Origin: Schleiferiaceae bacterium
GTDB lineage: Bacteria; Bacteroidota; Bacteroidia; Flavobacteriales; Schleiferiaceae
Assembly: GCA_028357285.1 (NCBI GenBank)
Contig: JAOMWM010000001.1
Location: 1 to 64,000, forward strand
Direction: 5' to 3'
Length of the DNA stretch: 64,000 nt
A program made the position numbers and the translations under genes. The notes under the pieces were generated by a model. It had not been told where the DNA came from. It made no database searches and worked only from the letters and a program-made list of their open reading frames with translations. Positions 10,926-21,087 of the stretch are shown one piece after another (the stretch's first letter is position 1; each line of letters starts with the position of its first letter).

Positions 10926-11543
10926 ATGATCGTATTAGAAGGATTACAGAAGAAGTTTGGGAAGCAGCACATTTTACAAGATGTCTCACATACATTTCAA
11001 ACTGGATCAAAAACTGTTATTCTTGGTTCAAATGGTTCCGGTAAGTCAACACTTATTAAAATACTCAGCGGCGCACTCGAGGCTACAGAAGGAGCACCTA
11101 CCTATTCATTTGAGGGCAATAATATTGCAGCGAAATCTGCCGGCCTACACGTTGGAATAGCGGCACCTTATGTTGCTTTAAACCCTATGTTTAGCCTAAA
11201 AGAATCGCTCGAATTTCACACCAAGTTTTGTCCATTCCCCGAAGGCTTCAAGCAAGCCCAATGGATAGAAAAAGCTGGACTCGCGCAGCATAATCACAAA
11301 AGGCTCAGTACGTTCAGCTCCGGCATGTTACAGCGAGTACGCCTACTAATGGCTATCGCTAACGAAAGACCGCTTTTGTTGCTCGATGAACCCTTAAGCA
11401 ATTTAGATACAGAAGGGGTCCAATTTTACAGTGAATTGATCCGCTCATTCGCGCTTTCAAAAACCATCATCGTTGGTAGTAATTACCAAAAAGACGAATA
11501 CTCCTATTGCACCGATGAGCTCTTATTAGAAAAACATTACTAA
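10926..11543 (+). CDS. ABC transporter ATP-binding protein
   Basis: 205 aa; Walker A GSNGSGKST, signature-like FSSGMLQRVRL, Walker B LLLLDEPLSNLD. Confidence 0.9.
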   Translation: MIVLEGLQKKFGKQHILQDVSHTFQTGSKTVILGSNGSGKSTLIKILSGALEATEGAPTYSFEGNNIAAKSAGLHVGIAAPYVALNPMFSLKESLEFHTKFCPFPEGFKQAQWIEKAGLAQHNHKRLSTFSSGMLQRVRLLMAIANERPLLLLDEPLSNLDTEGVQFYSELIRSFALSKTIIVGSNYQKDEYSYCTDELLLEKHY

Positions 11544-11592
11544 ACCTTGGCGCGACCAATTTGCGCTATATTTACCCAAAACATATTTAATC

Positions 11593-12156
11593 ATGGCAAG
11601 TACTTCGGATATTAAAAACGGTATGTGTATCGACTTCAACGGTCAGCCTTACCAAATCATAGAATTTCTTCACGTAAAACCCGGTAAGGGTGCGGCATTC
11701 GTTCGTACTAAAATCAAAAACCTTGAAACGGGAAGAGTTTTAGATAATACCTTCCCAGCCGGTGCCAAAATTGAGACCATTGATGTAGAGAACCGTCAAT
11801 ACCAATTCCTTTACAATGATGGCTCCGAGTATCACTTTATGAATACAGAAAACTACGAGCAGCTAACCTTTGCTAAAGACCTCATCAATGCACCCGATTT
11901 TTTAGTGGACGGTATGATGTGTTATGTACTTTTCCATGCAAGTGAAGATAGAGCTATGGCTGTGGAGCTCCCACGTACAGTAAATTTGAAAGTCACTTAC
12001 TCTGAACCAACTGTTAAAGGCAACACCTCTTCTAACGCTATGAAAACCGTAACTGTTGAAGGTGGAGCACAAGTTGCAGTTCCCTTATTCATTAAAACGG
12101 ACGAAGAGATCGTTATCAATACAGAGGATGGAACCTATAAAGAGCGAGCGAAATAG
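11593..12156 (+). CDS. efp: elongation factor P
   Basis: 187 aa; MASTSDIKNGMCIDFNGQPYQIIEFLHVKPGKGAAFVRTKIKNLETGRVLDNTF. Confidence 0.96.
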   Translation: MASTSDIKNGMCIDFNGQPYQIIEFLHVKPGKGAAFVRTKIKNLETGRVLDNTFPAGAKIETIDVENRQYQFLYNDGSEYHFMNTENYEQLTFAKDLINAPDFLVDGMMCYVLFHASEDRAMAVELPRTVNLKVTYSEPTVKGNTSSNAMKTVTVEGGAQVAVPLFIKTDEEIVINTEDGTYKERAK

Positions 12157-12217
12157 TTAGCCTCTGAAGACTCTGCGAAGAACTTCCAAAGTTTTTCATA
12201 TTCGTATAAACGAAAAG

Positions 12218-12240
12218 CCACCGTCCGCGGTGGTTTTTTT
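12218..12240. terminator. rho-independent terminator downstream of efp
   Basis: CCACCG-TCCG-CGGTGG stem followed by TTTTTTT. Confidence 0.8.
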
Positions 12241-12583
12241 ATTTCGTAATGGTTCCTATTACAGTGTACACCACAATAAATAAGAAGAAAAGCCACATGG
12301 CGATGGCTACCTTTCCCCAAGGGATAGATTTTCCCTGTTCTAATACATCAACTATTCGATCCTCGAGTTCACCTAGACCGAGCGCTTCTTGTTGCTGCTT
12401 AGGAGTGTAATCGTATTCTAATACTTCTGGTGAAAGGAAATAACACTGTCCCGTTTCATCATACTCCAACCAATCCTTTTTCAAAACCACACTGTGCTCC
12501 TTTTCAAATGATTCCAACTCCAGACGAGTTATAGCGCTGTCACCAAAGGCACGTTGTAATCTTATAAGAACACTGTTATTCAT
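12239..12583 (-). CDS. hypothetical small protein with C-terminal transmembrane helix
   Basis: 114 aa; C-terminal VAIAMWLFFLFIVVYTVIGTI. Confidence 0.65.
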   Translation of the reverse strand: MNNSVLIRLQRAFGDSAITRLELESFEKEHSVVLKKDWLEYDETGQCYFLSPEVLEYDYTPKQQQEALGLGELEDRIVDVLEQGKSIPWGKVAIAMWLFFLFIVVYTVIGTITK

Positions 12584-12663
12584 GAAGCAAATATAATCGT
12601 ATTGAGACGATAGTGCTATCCGTTTGGCTCATTGAAAAAGTAGGTATAGCTCGACATTTAGCA

Positions 12664-12690
12664 AAAAAAAACCCGCGCCTTAGGCGCGGG
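12664..12690 (-). terminator. rho-independent terminator for the minus-strand SusC/SusD operon
   Basis: CCCGCGCC-TTA-GGCGCGGG stem; A-run on the left side becomes a U-run on the minus strand. Confidence 0.8.
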
Positions 12691-12718
12691 TTCTTAAAAT
12701 TACTTTTTCAAGTATGGC

Positions 12719-14128
12719 TTACATATCCCAGAATACCTTTGCGAAGGTGTCATCGTTGCCAAATTTCGCTTTCGCTGCATTGACATTTGTAAGGTTTAAT
12801 GAAATCTCATCTAAAGGATAAGAGTAACGATTAGGTGTTACAGTCTGAGCTAGGTCAGCAACATTCATGGTCAAGTCGTATTGACGTACCGTGTTGTATG
12901 CTTCACTTGCGTTGCTGTACATAGCAATCCATTTCTCTGTACCTATTTGAGCAGCTGCAGTTGATGCATCAAATGCAACACCCGCTTGAGCAAGATAGCC
13001 TGAGGCATCTACACCAGCACCTAACCACTCTTCCATAGAAGCAGTAATACCAGCATTGTAATGCGTTGCAGCATCACCTGCGCCAGCCCATCCGGCAACT
13101 GCGGCGTGAGCCATTAAGAACTCAACCTCAACATAGTTGATCGCAGCGTGAGACCACGTTGGGTCCTCTAAAGCTGAACCTGGCTGAGAGAATTGGTAGT
13201 AATCTGACTGAAGACCGTGAGGTGCAGCAGTTACATTACCAACACTATCAAGGTTCTTAAAGAACGCAGCGCGACGTGGATCGTTATTAGCATTCATTAC
13301 ATCACCTAATGTATTAGAGGCAATGTAATCCGTACGTCCACTTTGCACTAACGTTTCCCACATTGGGTGCGTGTGAGGTGGAGCTGACGAATAGAACAAG
13401 CGCATGTCATCCGCAGATGAAGCGAATACACCACCAGCTATTGCCTTCTCACCATACATTTGAGCATTGGTTGGATCAGCATCGATCATACGAATTGCTA
13501 AACGAAGCATAAGAGAATGAGCAGCCATTTTCCAAGATGCAGCATCTCCACCGTAAATGATGTCGGAACTACCGAAAGCAGAAGTACCGCTTAAGTTCAT
13601 TGCTGCAGCATCTAAACGAGCTAAAAGATCACTGTAAATTGCAGCGTCATCATCGTATACTGGCGTGTTTGTTTCTGATAACGCTTCAGTGTAAGGCACA
13701 TCTCCAAAAAGATCTACCAAAAATGAAAACGCCATAACTTCCATCACCTCTATTGCTCCCTCAGCAGCGGCAATTGCCTCCGTTGATGCAACAACATCTG
13801 CTAACGCAGTACGAGCTTCTTCACAATCGCGAACAACCGTACCGTACATACGCCAAAAAGTAGCGCCGTTAACGTCACGATTATCAAGATCGAAATTTGA
13901 TTCATCTACATAAGTAGTCTGCGTCCAGTGCTGTGACCAAAGACGCAAGTTGTTTTGATTCACGTCCTGTACTGCAGCGTAGTCATAGAATCCCATAGTG
14001 GCATTTGCGAATAACGCACCTGCCGGAACTGACTCTGGAGCTTTCACATTACCGTTAAGGCTAGAAAGATCGTTGCTACAAGAAGTGATTGCTAGTGCAG
14101 CTGCTGCTGCGAATAATATCTTTTTCAT
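12719..14128 (-). CDS. SusD/RagB family outer-membrane lipoprotein
   Basis: 469 aa; lipoprotein signal MKKILFAAAAALAITSCS; directly downstream of a SusC gene; SusD-type sequence (VEVEFLMAHAAVAGW, EKWIAMYSNASEAYNTVRQ). Confidence 0.88.
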   Translation of the reverse strand: MKKILFAAAAALAITSCSNDLSSLNGNVKAPESVPAGALFANATMGFYDYAAVQDVNQNNLRLWSQHWTQTTYVDESNFDLDNRDVNGATFWRMYGTVVRDCEEARTALADVVASTEAIAAAEGAIEVMEVMAFSFLVDLFGDVPYTEALSETNTPVYDDDAAIYSDLLARLDAAAMNLSGTSAFGSSDIIYGGDAASWKMAAHSLMLRLAIRMIDADPTNAQMYGEKAIAGGVFASSADDMRLFYSSAPPHTHPMWETLVQSGRTDYIASNTLGDVMNANNDPRRAAFFKNLDSVGNVTAAPHGLQSDYYQFSQPGSALEDPTWSHAAINYVEVEFLMAHAAVAGWAGAGDAATHYNAGITASMEEWLGAGVDASGYLAQAGVAFDASTAAAQIGTEKWIAMYSNASEAYNTVRQYDLTMNVADLAQTVTPNRYSYPLDEISLNLTNVNAAKAKFGNDDTFAKVFWDM

Positions 14129-14140
14129 ATCTAGAACTTC

Positions 14141-17100
14141 TTAGAATTTAACTCTCAAATTCACACCAACTTCACGTAGCGTTGGATAAGCACCTGACTG
14201 ATACCCCTGAAGATTACCTGCTGCAAGACCCGCTTCAGGATCTGACCATGGCGTGTTCTTATAAAGTATCGCTAGGTTTCTACCAACGAAGCTTACATCA
14301 ACGCCTGCAACTGGAAGACCAGCTAGAACGCTCGTAGGCAAGGTATACGTCAAAGCAACTTCTCTCAATTTAACAAAAGAAGCATCGTGGATGTGCATTT
14401 CTTTTGGTCCACCTAAGGCCCATCCCAATGCATTACCGTAATCGTTCATCCACAATGGTGTTGAGTTTTCAGTACCCACTGGGTTACCGTCAGCATCAAC
14501 TGTAACACCATCCCATTGCTGAGGTGTTTCAATACCTAAGTAAGCAACTTCCTCAAAAGTTAGACCACCGCCGTCTTCAACGTTCGTACGGATTGGGTTA
14601 CCAGCTGCATTTGTACCTGCAGAGAAATCATATACACCAGTTCCGTAACCGTAGTAAGTATCCAAAGAGAAGAAGTTTCCTCCCCATTGTGCATCTACAA
14701 GAGCACTCAGTCTTACGTTCTTGTAAGAGATTGCATTGCTGATACCACCTCTCCAGTCAGCTTGTACGTTACCGATGACACCAACATCACCAGTGTAGTA
14801 ACGAGCACCACCACGAGAGCTTGACCAATCGTAAACAAGCGGTGCACCATCGCCACCAGCACGAACGTACTGAGTACCTTCTAGCGTACCGTAAGACTCA
14901 CCTACACGTGCAGTCATGTTAACACCACCTTGTACAGAACCTAATAACAATGACTCTGAATCACCAAATAACGAAACAACTGTATTATCGTTAGTTGACC
15001 AGTTGATGTTTACATCCCACTGGAAGTCTTTGGTTTTAACAGGAGTAATGTAACTGCTTACTTCAAATCCTTGATTATCCACCTGTCCGGCATTAACATA
15101 CTTGTAGTATGTACCTGTAGCGGTAGAAACTTGAGCAGGTAGAATTTGATTCGTAGTTGATCTGTTGTAAGCACTTACATCAAAACCAACGCGGTTATCA
15201 AACATTTTTACTTCCAAACCTAATTCCGTAGAAGCAGTGTTCTCTGGAAGTAAAGTAGAATTGTTCTGAGTCGAAGGTGCAGATGCTAACGTTGTACCGT
15301 TAAAAGGCGTTCCAATACCATAAGCGTCAACCAAAGCATTCGCTGGAGCATCAGAACCTACATTTGCCCAGTTCGCGCGAAGCTTACCGAAAGATAAAAT
15401 GTCAGAGTCAACAAATTCTGACCAGATTAAGCTTAAAGAAGCTGCTGGATAGAAGTAGGTGTTGTTTTCAACTGGAAGAGTTGAAGAAACATCTTGACGC
15501 GCAGATAGATCTAAGTACAAGAAGTTTTGGTATCCAACAGATGCTTGACCGTATATACCGTCAACACCGATGGTGTTCGAACCTTCTGAAGGAGCTGCAG
15601 GAGCAGCTACAGAATTGCTCAAAGCATATACGCCAGGAACAACTAGACCACCATTTGTTGAAGCATAAATGCTTTGGAAAGAAGAACGACGTTGGTTGTA
15701 ACCCAATAAACCTGAGAAACTTATTTCGTCATCCGTACCGAAGTTTTTGTTCATGTTTAAATACAAGTCATTGTTTTGCTCAGTGAACGCGCGATTGTTA
15801 CGCGTGTACATTGAAACATCAACAGATTGTGTACCGATACGCTCTTCACGTAGTTCAGTATAACTATCTGCAGACATACGACCCGTTAACTTCATCCAGT
15901 CATTGATCTGGTATTCAGCCATGATGTTTCCAATAATACGATTACGTGAATCGGTTGAAAAATTCTGTAGCGCTGAATAGTAGAAATTATCAAAGTAATG
16001 CGGCTTCGTTGGATTCGCTGCACCGTAACCGTATGCATTCCAAGAATAATTTTTCTGACCAAAATTATTGTACGTATTTCTCTGAGCATCCATATCCGTT
16101 AGGACATTGTACCATTGACGGAAAGCTTGGTTTGGGTTACGAGAATCGTATCCTGTTCCGTAACGTCCCTTACCGTTCTGATTGATGTAGTTTGCTTTCG
16201 CAGAAACCGTCAATTTATCCGAAGCCTTAAATCTCCCGCTGAACGCGATATTATCACGGCCAATGTGCGATCCAGGAACAATTCCTTTTTGATCAAAGCT
16301 CGTTGCAGATAGACGGAATGAAGTATTTTCACCTCCACCATCGATAGCAAAGTTGTTGTTACGTGTAACGCTTTGCTCGTAAAAGCTCAATGCACCATTT
16401 TCAGGAGCAACGTGCTTTTTAGACTGCTGGTAGGTATCCAATTCTGGGAAAATAGATTCCCAATCGTATACATCTAAAGATGGATCAACTGCAAGACCAA
16501 ATGAAGCATCCTCGCCCATAGGCAATGCAATATCAGCTTGACCGTCACCGTTCGCATCATAAGATTGCGCACGACCGTCAGTGAAAGTTGAATCTCCAGG
16601 AGCCGTAGTAATGTAGGCACCGCCGTAATAGCGACCATATCCAGGACCATAAGACTGTTGGTGACGAACAAAAGTGTTTTGGTTGATCGCTCCCACAGTA
16701 ATACCTGTGCTAACTGTAACGCCTAAGGTTTTCTTACCCTTACTGCTAGATCCACTTTTAGTTGTAATTAAAACCACACCATTTGATGCACGCGAACCGT
16801 ACAATGCTGTTGCTGCCGCACCCTTCAATACCGAAATATTTTCGATATCCTCTGGGTTGATGTCCATTGCAGCGTTACCATAATCATAACCACCACGGCC
16901 TCTAGCTATATCTGAGCTATTACCCGTTGAGTTCGAAATAGGCATACCATCAACAACAAATAACGCTTGGTTATTTCCAGTTAATGAACTAGACCCACGA
17001 ATCACGACATTGGCTGAACCACCAAGAGTTCCTGAACTCTTGATTTGAACACCCGCTACTTTTCCACTCAATGAGTTTACAAAGTTGGCATCCTTTACTG

Positions 17101-17491
17101 TCGTAACCTCAGCACCGTCTACATCTTGTGTTGCATAACCAAGAGATTTTTTCTCTCTCGTCATACCAAGTGCGGTGACTACTACTTCATCGAGTTGGCT
17201 CGCTGAAGCGGATAGACTTACTTGAATAAAATCTGAGGAAGCAATAACTTCTTTAGATTCCATTCCCATTGAAGAAAATACTAAAGTAGCTCCCTTGTCA
17301 GCCTTTATGGTAAACTTACCATCAAAGTCAGTTAAGGTCGCATTATTAGTACCTTTTTCTGAGACTGCTACACCTGGTAGCGCATCTCCTGAACCAGCGT
17401 CACTTACTACTCCCGAAACCGATTGCGCGATGGCAAAGTTTGCTGCGAGAACAAAAGTTAATACTGACCACAGTGAAAATTTGTTTTTCAT
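14141..17491 (-). CDS. SusC/RagA family TonB-linked outer-membrane protein
   Basis: 1116 aa; signal peptide, carboxypeptidase-like repeat domain (VSGVVSDAGSGDALPGVAVSEKGTNNATLTDFDGKF), plug (VVIRGSSSLTGNNQALFVVDGMPI, ISVLKGAAATALYGSRASNGVVLITTK). Confidence 0.94.
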   Translation of the reverse strand: MKNKFSLWSVLTFVLAANFAIAQSVSGVVSDAGSGDALPGVAVSEKGTNNATLTDFDGKFTIKADKGATLVFSSMGMESKEVIASSDFIQVSLSASASQLDEVVVTALGMTREKKSLGYATQDVDGAEVTTVKDANFVNSLSGKVAGVQIKSSGTLGGSANVVIRGSSSLTGNNQALFVVDGMPISNSTGNSSDIARGRGGYDYGNAAMDINPEDIENISVLKGAAATALYGSRASNGVVLITTKSGSSSKGKKTLGVTVSTGITVGAINQNTFVRHQQSYGPGYGRYYGGAYITTAPGDSTFTDGRAQSYDANGDGQADIALPMGEDASFGLAVDPSLDVYDWESIFPELDTYQQSKKHVAPENGALSFYEQSVTRNNNFAIDGGGENTSFRLSATSFDQKGIVPGSHIGRDNIAFSGRFKASDKLTVSAKANYINQNGKGRYGTGYDSRNPNQAFRQWYNVLTDMDAQRNTYNNFGQKNYSWNAYGYGAANPTKPHYFDNFYYSALQNFSTDSRNRIIGNIMAEYQINDWMKLTGRMSADSYTELREERIGTQSVDVSMYTRNNRAFTEQNNDLYLNMNKNFGTDDEISFSGLLGYNQRRSSFQSIYASTNGGLVVPGVYALSNSVAAPAAPSEGSNTIGVDGIYGQASVGYQNFLYLDLSARQDVSSTLPVENNTYFYPAASLSLIWSEFVDSDILSFGKLRANWANVGSDAPANALVDAYGIGTPFNGTTLASAPSTQNNSTLLPENTASTELGLEVKMFDNRVGFDVSAYNRSTTNQILPAQVSTATGTYYKYVNAGQVDNQGFEVSSYITPVKTKDFQWDVNINWSTNDNTVVSLFGDSESLLLGSVQGGVNMTARVGESYGTLEGTQYVRAGGDGAPLVYDWSSSRGGARYYTGDVGVIGNVQADWRGGISNAISYKNVRLSALVDAQWGGNFFSLDTYYGYGTGVYDFSAGTNAAGNPIRTNVEDGGGLTFEEVAYLGIETPQQWDGVTVDADGNPVGTENSTPLWMNDYGNALGWALGGPKEMHIHDASFVKLREVALTYTLPTSVLAGLPVAGVDVSFVGRNLAILYKNTPWSDPEAGLAAGNLQGYQSGAYPTLREVGVNLRVKF

Positions 17492-17693
17492 TGTACCTGT
17501 TTTTCTGTTAAACGTATGTTAAGCAGCTTTAAAATTGCAGTTTCTAAGATTCATTTCCAAACACACTGACAAAAAAAAACGAGTTGGTCTATGTTTTTTA
17601 TGTCTCGATTGAGATGGCGCTGTTAATGGCGCAGAGACATTTAAGACATGTCAAAGAAGAAAGAAGCCCGGAAACACTAATGTTAAGATAGTG

Positions 17694-19130
17694 TTAAGTT
17701 GATGTGTCTGTCTTCGATTTTGAACGAATGGACAATACGGCAATGATTGCAGTAAATCCCCAAAATGGTGCGCTTGCCTTATCCATATCGAGAAAATTAT
17801 TCAAAAAGCCGTGTAAATAGTAAGTGATTAAACCTAAAAAAGCGACACGCAATAATCCTTGATGTCGAATTGTAGGTAACCGGCGGTAAGAAACGACAGC
17901 ATTAAGAACGACTTGATATATGATATAAAGCAGCATCAACAGACCAAAAATACCACTCTCTGCCATTGGACCTAAGTATTCGCTGTGCGCGTTACCGCGG
18001 TTGCCTGCATTGGTTGAAATAATAGTCTTTTCAGAAGGCTTTTGATACGGGGCGTACAAGAACATATAGGTTCCTGGACCGTGGCCGAGCATAGGACGGT
18101 CTTTAAACATACGTATGGCTGAATTCCAACGGTTAATGCGCTCAAGGTTGGAAGCATCAGTACTAACGTTAGTTACAGAGGCCACGTGCTCATTTAGATT
18201 ATCTGAGGAATCGGTTCTGTTGCGCTCAAATTTCGATGCGATGTAGGAGTAGTTCAGCCCTGCGATTAAAAGCGCTAGGAAAGTCAGCGACCAAACTTGG
18301 GTACGGGACAATTTCAACACGTACACCATATATACCAGACCGGCCCCAACTAAGGATAACCAAGCGGCACGTGTATAGCTTAAGACTGTGGCTACCGTTA
18401 AAATGACCAATAGGAGTATTGCGACGGCATTGATTCCCCAAGAACTTTTACGAAAAGCCAGATACAGTGCGGCCGGATAGAACATTGCCAATACAGCACC
18501 GTAGGAAGTATGCTCCTTAAATACCGGGAACATGACCCAAGTGGACGTCTTTTTAGTAAAACCATACTGGCTGTGCACGTAAAGCGTGTATAAAGTTGCT
18601 ATGACCAATGGAACTAAAAACAGCCAAAGGAAAATTTCTTTATTGCGGTCGTTCTTAAGGAACAAATGCGCTAAAACGAAGTAATAGGGAATGACGAACC
18701 AGATTCTTGAGACCCACTGTTTGAGCGAAACTAAGGGTAATTCGGAGGTAATTGAGGTCAACCCCATCCATGCCAAATAAAGGTAAATAGCCATACTGAT
18801 CGGATGCCGGAGGATCCGTTTATCATACTCTTCAAAAAAGAACATCTTTACAAGAGTGATGAAAGTGATCAAGACCAGCATGGGTTCTGTGGGTACAGAT
18901 AAGCCGGAGCCGCCCGTGAGGTCTTCGAGCGTTACCGATAAGGGCGTTGCGAGAACTACGAACCACATGGCCCAATCTAATCTGTACAAGGTGAGCCACA
19001 CCACGAATAAGGCGGGTGGAATGAGGAAAGCATACCACTGCTCGAACGCCACGCCCAACGCTACGAGCGGAAGGGTGATTCCGATGAGCCAGTAATTGGT
19101 CCTTTTAGTGGTCTGCAGTGAATCTAGCAC
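17694..19130 (-). CDS. O-antigen ligase/polymerase family membrane protein
   Basis: 478 aa polytopic; MFKDRPMLGHGPGTYMFLY...NAHSEYLGPMAESGIFGLLMLL, characteristic of the Wzy_C/O-antigen ligase family. Confidence 0.82.
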   Translation of the reverse strand: MLDSLQTTKRTNYWLIGITLPLVALGVAFEQWYAFLIPPALFVVWLTLYRLDWAMWFVVLATPLSVTLEDLTGGSGLSVPTEPMLVLITFITLVKMFFFEEYDKRILRHPISMAIYLYLAWMGLTSITSELPLVSLKQWVSRIWFVIPYYFVLAHLFLKNDRNKEIFLWLFLVPLVIATLYTLYVHSQYGFTKKTSTWVMFPVFKEHTSYGAVLAMFYPAALYLAFRKSSWGINAVAILLLVILTVATVLSYTRAAWLSLVGAGLVYMVYVLKLSRTQVWSLTFLALLIAGLNYSYIASKFERNRTDSSDNLNEHVASVTNVSTDASNLERINRWNSAIRMFKDRPMLGHGPGTYMFLYAPYQKPSEKTIISTNAGNRGNAHSEYLGPMAESGIFGLLMLLYIIYQVVLNAVVSYRRLPTIRHQGLLRVAFLGLITYYLHGFLNNFLDMDKASAPFWGFTAIIAVLSIRSKSKTDTST

Positions 19131-19134
19131 AATA

Positions 19135-20142
19135 CTAGGCCTGCTTCTTTAATTCCTGCAATGTCCCACGAACGAGCAGAAGAAATGCAACCATAATCAA
19201 GGTTGCGAATCCTACGGCAAGGATGAGAATGCTTCGCTTAGGATACGATTTGCGTTCCGCTGGGAAAGCCGCATCTACTTTAAAGGTCGCCGGGAGGTTT
19301 TGGTTGACATCGACTTTCGCCTGATCAAATTTCGTTTTCAATTTTACTTCCTCTTCCTTCAAAAGCTGGAGTTCATCGCGAATCGCTACATACTTGCCCC
19401 CGTATTTCGCGAGCGTATCGAGACGACGCTCGAGCGCTTTTACACGTCCTGACGGCGCACCGGCAGCCAACGCTATCGCGTATTGTTCATTGAAAACGGC
19501 ACTTTGACTCTCATAATCATGCACCCCTTTGTAACGGAGCTCGGTGATTTTGTCCTCCATCTTCTGGATTTCACCTTGTAAGCTGTGGTATTCGTTTTTA
19601 ACGATTTCTAATCCCATTTCGGCGCGACTTCTAGAAACTCTGCGTTTCGTTTTATCGACTAAAAATGAAATGTAATTCGCAATGTCGGCGGCTATTTGCG
19701 GGTCCGTGTCCATGACGTTAATCTCCACAGACATGAATTGCGTGCGAGCGAATTCAATCTTGCTCGCGTATTCTTTAAAGAGCTTTGTTCTGCGGTATTT
19801 TGTGTCTTCATCAATCTCATAGTGTGCCATGAGGTCGAACTTTTGGATTACAGAGTCTCTAATCTCGCCTGAATTCAGGATTTGTAGGAGTTGCTCAGCC
19901 TGCTGCTCGTCACCGTATTCAAAGATATCCTCATCGCCATACCCGTTCGATTGAGGAAGGAGCGCTTTTGAAACGGAATTAGTGGTTGAAGGGAACAGGA
20001 TTACCTGAGATTCAAACAAGGGCTTAATGAACTTTGGTCCACTAAAGGCTACTGCCACAACCATGGCAAGGAACGGGATTCCTAAAAGCGGCTTTCGGTT
20101 TTTGTAGAAAAACGCAATCAAATTTGCACTACTGTATTCCAT
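19135..20142 (-). CDS. Wzz-like polysaccharide chain-length determinant / co-polymerase protein
   Basis: 335 aa; N- and C-terminal TM segments flanking a coiled-coil periplasmic region. Confidence 0.75.
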   Translation of the reverse strand: MEYSSANLIAFFYKNRKPLLGIPFLAMVVAVAFSGPKFIKPLFESQVILFPSTTNSVSKALLPQSNGYGDEDIFEYGDEQQAEQLLQILNSGEIRDSVIQKFDLMAHYEIDEDTKYRRTKLFKEYASKIEFARTQFMSVEINVMDTDPQIAADIANYISFLVDKTKRRVSRSRAEMGLEIVKNEYHSLQGEIQKMEDKITELRYKGVHDYESQSAVFNEQYAIALAAGAPSGRVKALERRLDTLAKYGGKYVAIRDELQLLKEEEVKLKTKFDQAKVDVNQNLPATFKVDAAFPAERKSYPKRSILILAVGFATLIMVAFLLLVRGTLQELKKQA

Positions 20143-20148
20143 AACTTC

Positions 20149-21087
20149 TTATTTCCAATGATTTAAATCTTTGCCAGTTAAGGCAGCTAATTGTTCTATT
20201 TGTTCAGTAAAAGCTTCTGCTAAAAAGCTTCGTGTTACTAGGTCCAATTCCGGGGCGGCTACCTGTGTTTTCTTCTTGAGCCAATGCACTAGCGACTTTG
20301 GTAGTTTTTCGCGCAGCGGACCTAAAGTTCGCATGGCCCATTTGTTTAGGGTTGCGTATTTAGGGACGGCGCCCACATTTAATTGGTCCGTTTGCTGGAG
20401 TACAAAAGTAGGCAAGTCTAGGTATTTCATGAGTCCGTCTATCGCCTTTTGCGGATGTGCGGTAAAGTCGTCGTACCAGATAATGTGCAATTGGTCCAGT
20501 GAGAAACATTCCAACCAGCGGTCCAGCTGTTTTGCGTAGTGGCCCAATTCTAAATAACATTCGTCCTGTCCCCAATGCGCTGGGTACAATGCCGCCTCAC
20601 GTTTGAATGCCTGCAGTGGTCCCTCCTGCTCCATCCCATATTTTAACGCCATCGTGTAATGGCTGTAGGCGCGTTCGATAGGGTTGCGTAAAAGGAGCAC
20701 AATTTTCGCATCAGCAGCATAATGTCGAAGTTGAGCCGGGGCGCTGGCGCTGTATAGATAGGCTGTGCTGGCGTCTAAAACGTACTTCGAATCGGGGTTT
20801 GACGTAAGGGCTTGATCTACCAATTTTTGATAATACAATTCGCTTTCTACAAACCCAATATGACGTTCTTCGAAGGGTGCTTTTTTAAAATACGCCGCTT
20901 CATCCCATTGCAGGAGTCGGTTGTAGCGTGAGGAAAAAACGGGGGTACGAAGATCCGTACTAAAATGACCCGGCTCTTTGATGGGCAGCGGTGCAATTGC
21001 AGGATGCTGTCCCAGAGTCGCGGCCAGTGCAGTGGTTCCGGATTTCGCTGCGCCTATAAGAAAGAGATTCGCCTTTGATTTCATCAT
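20149..21087 (-). CDS. sulfotransferase domain protein
   Basis: 312 aa; NLFLIGAAKSGTTALAATLGQHP (5'-PSB loop) and KIVLLLRNPIERAYSHYTM (3'-PB) motifs for PAPS binding. Confidence 0.88.
   Translation of the reverse strand: MMKSKANLFLIGAAKSGTTALAATLGQHPAIAPLPIKEPGHFSTDLRTPVFSSRYNRLLQWDEAAYFKKAPFEERHIGFVESELYYQKLVDQALTSNPDSKYVLDASTAYLYSASAPAQLRHYAADAKIVLLLRNPIERAYSHYTMALKYGMEQEGPLQAFKREAALYPAHWGQDECYLELGHYAKQLDRWLECFSLDQLHIIWYDDFTAHPQKAIDGLMKYLDLPTFVLQQTDQLNVGAVPKYATLNKWAMRTLGPLREKLPKSLVHWLKKKTQVAAPELDLVTRSFLAEAFTEQIEQLAALTGKDLNHWK

Noticed and set aside
15364-15786. 140-aa plus-strand ORF and similar ORFs across 14.5-16.9 kb
   Set aside because: Antisense to the SusC gene; Gln/Leu/Arg-rich shadow frames.
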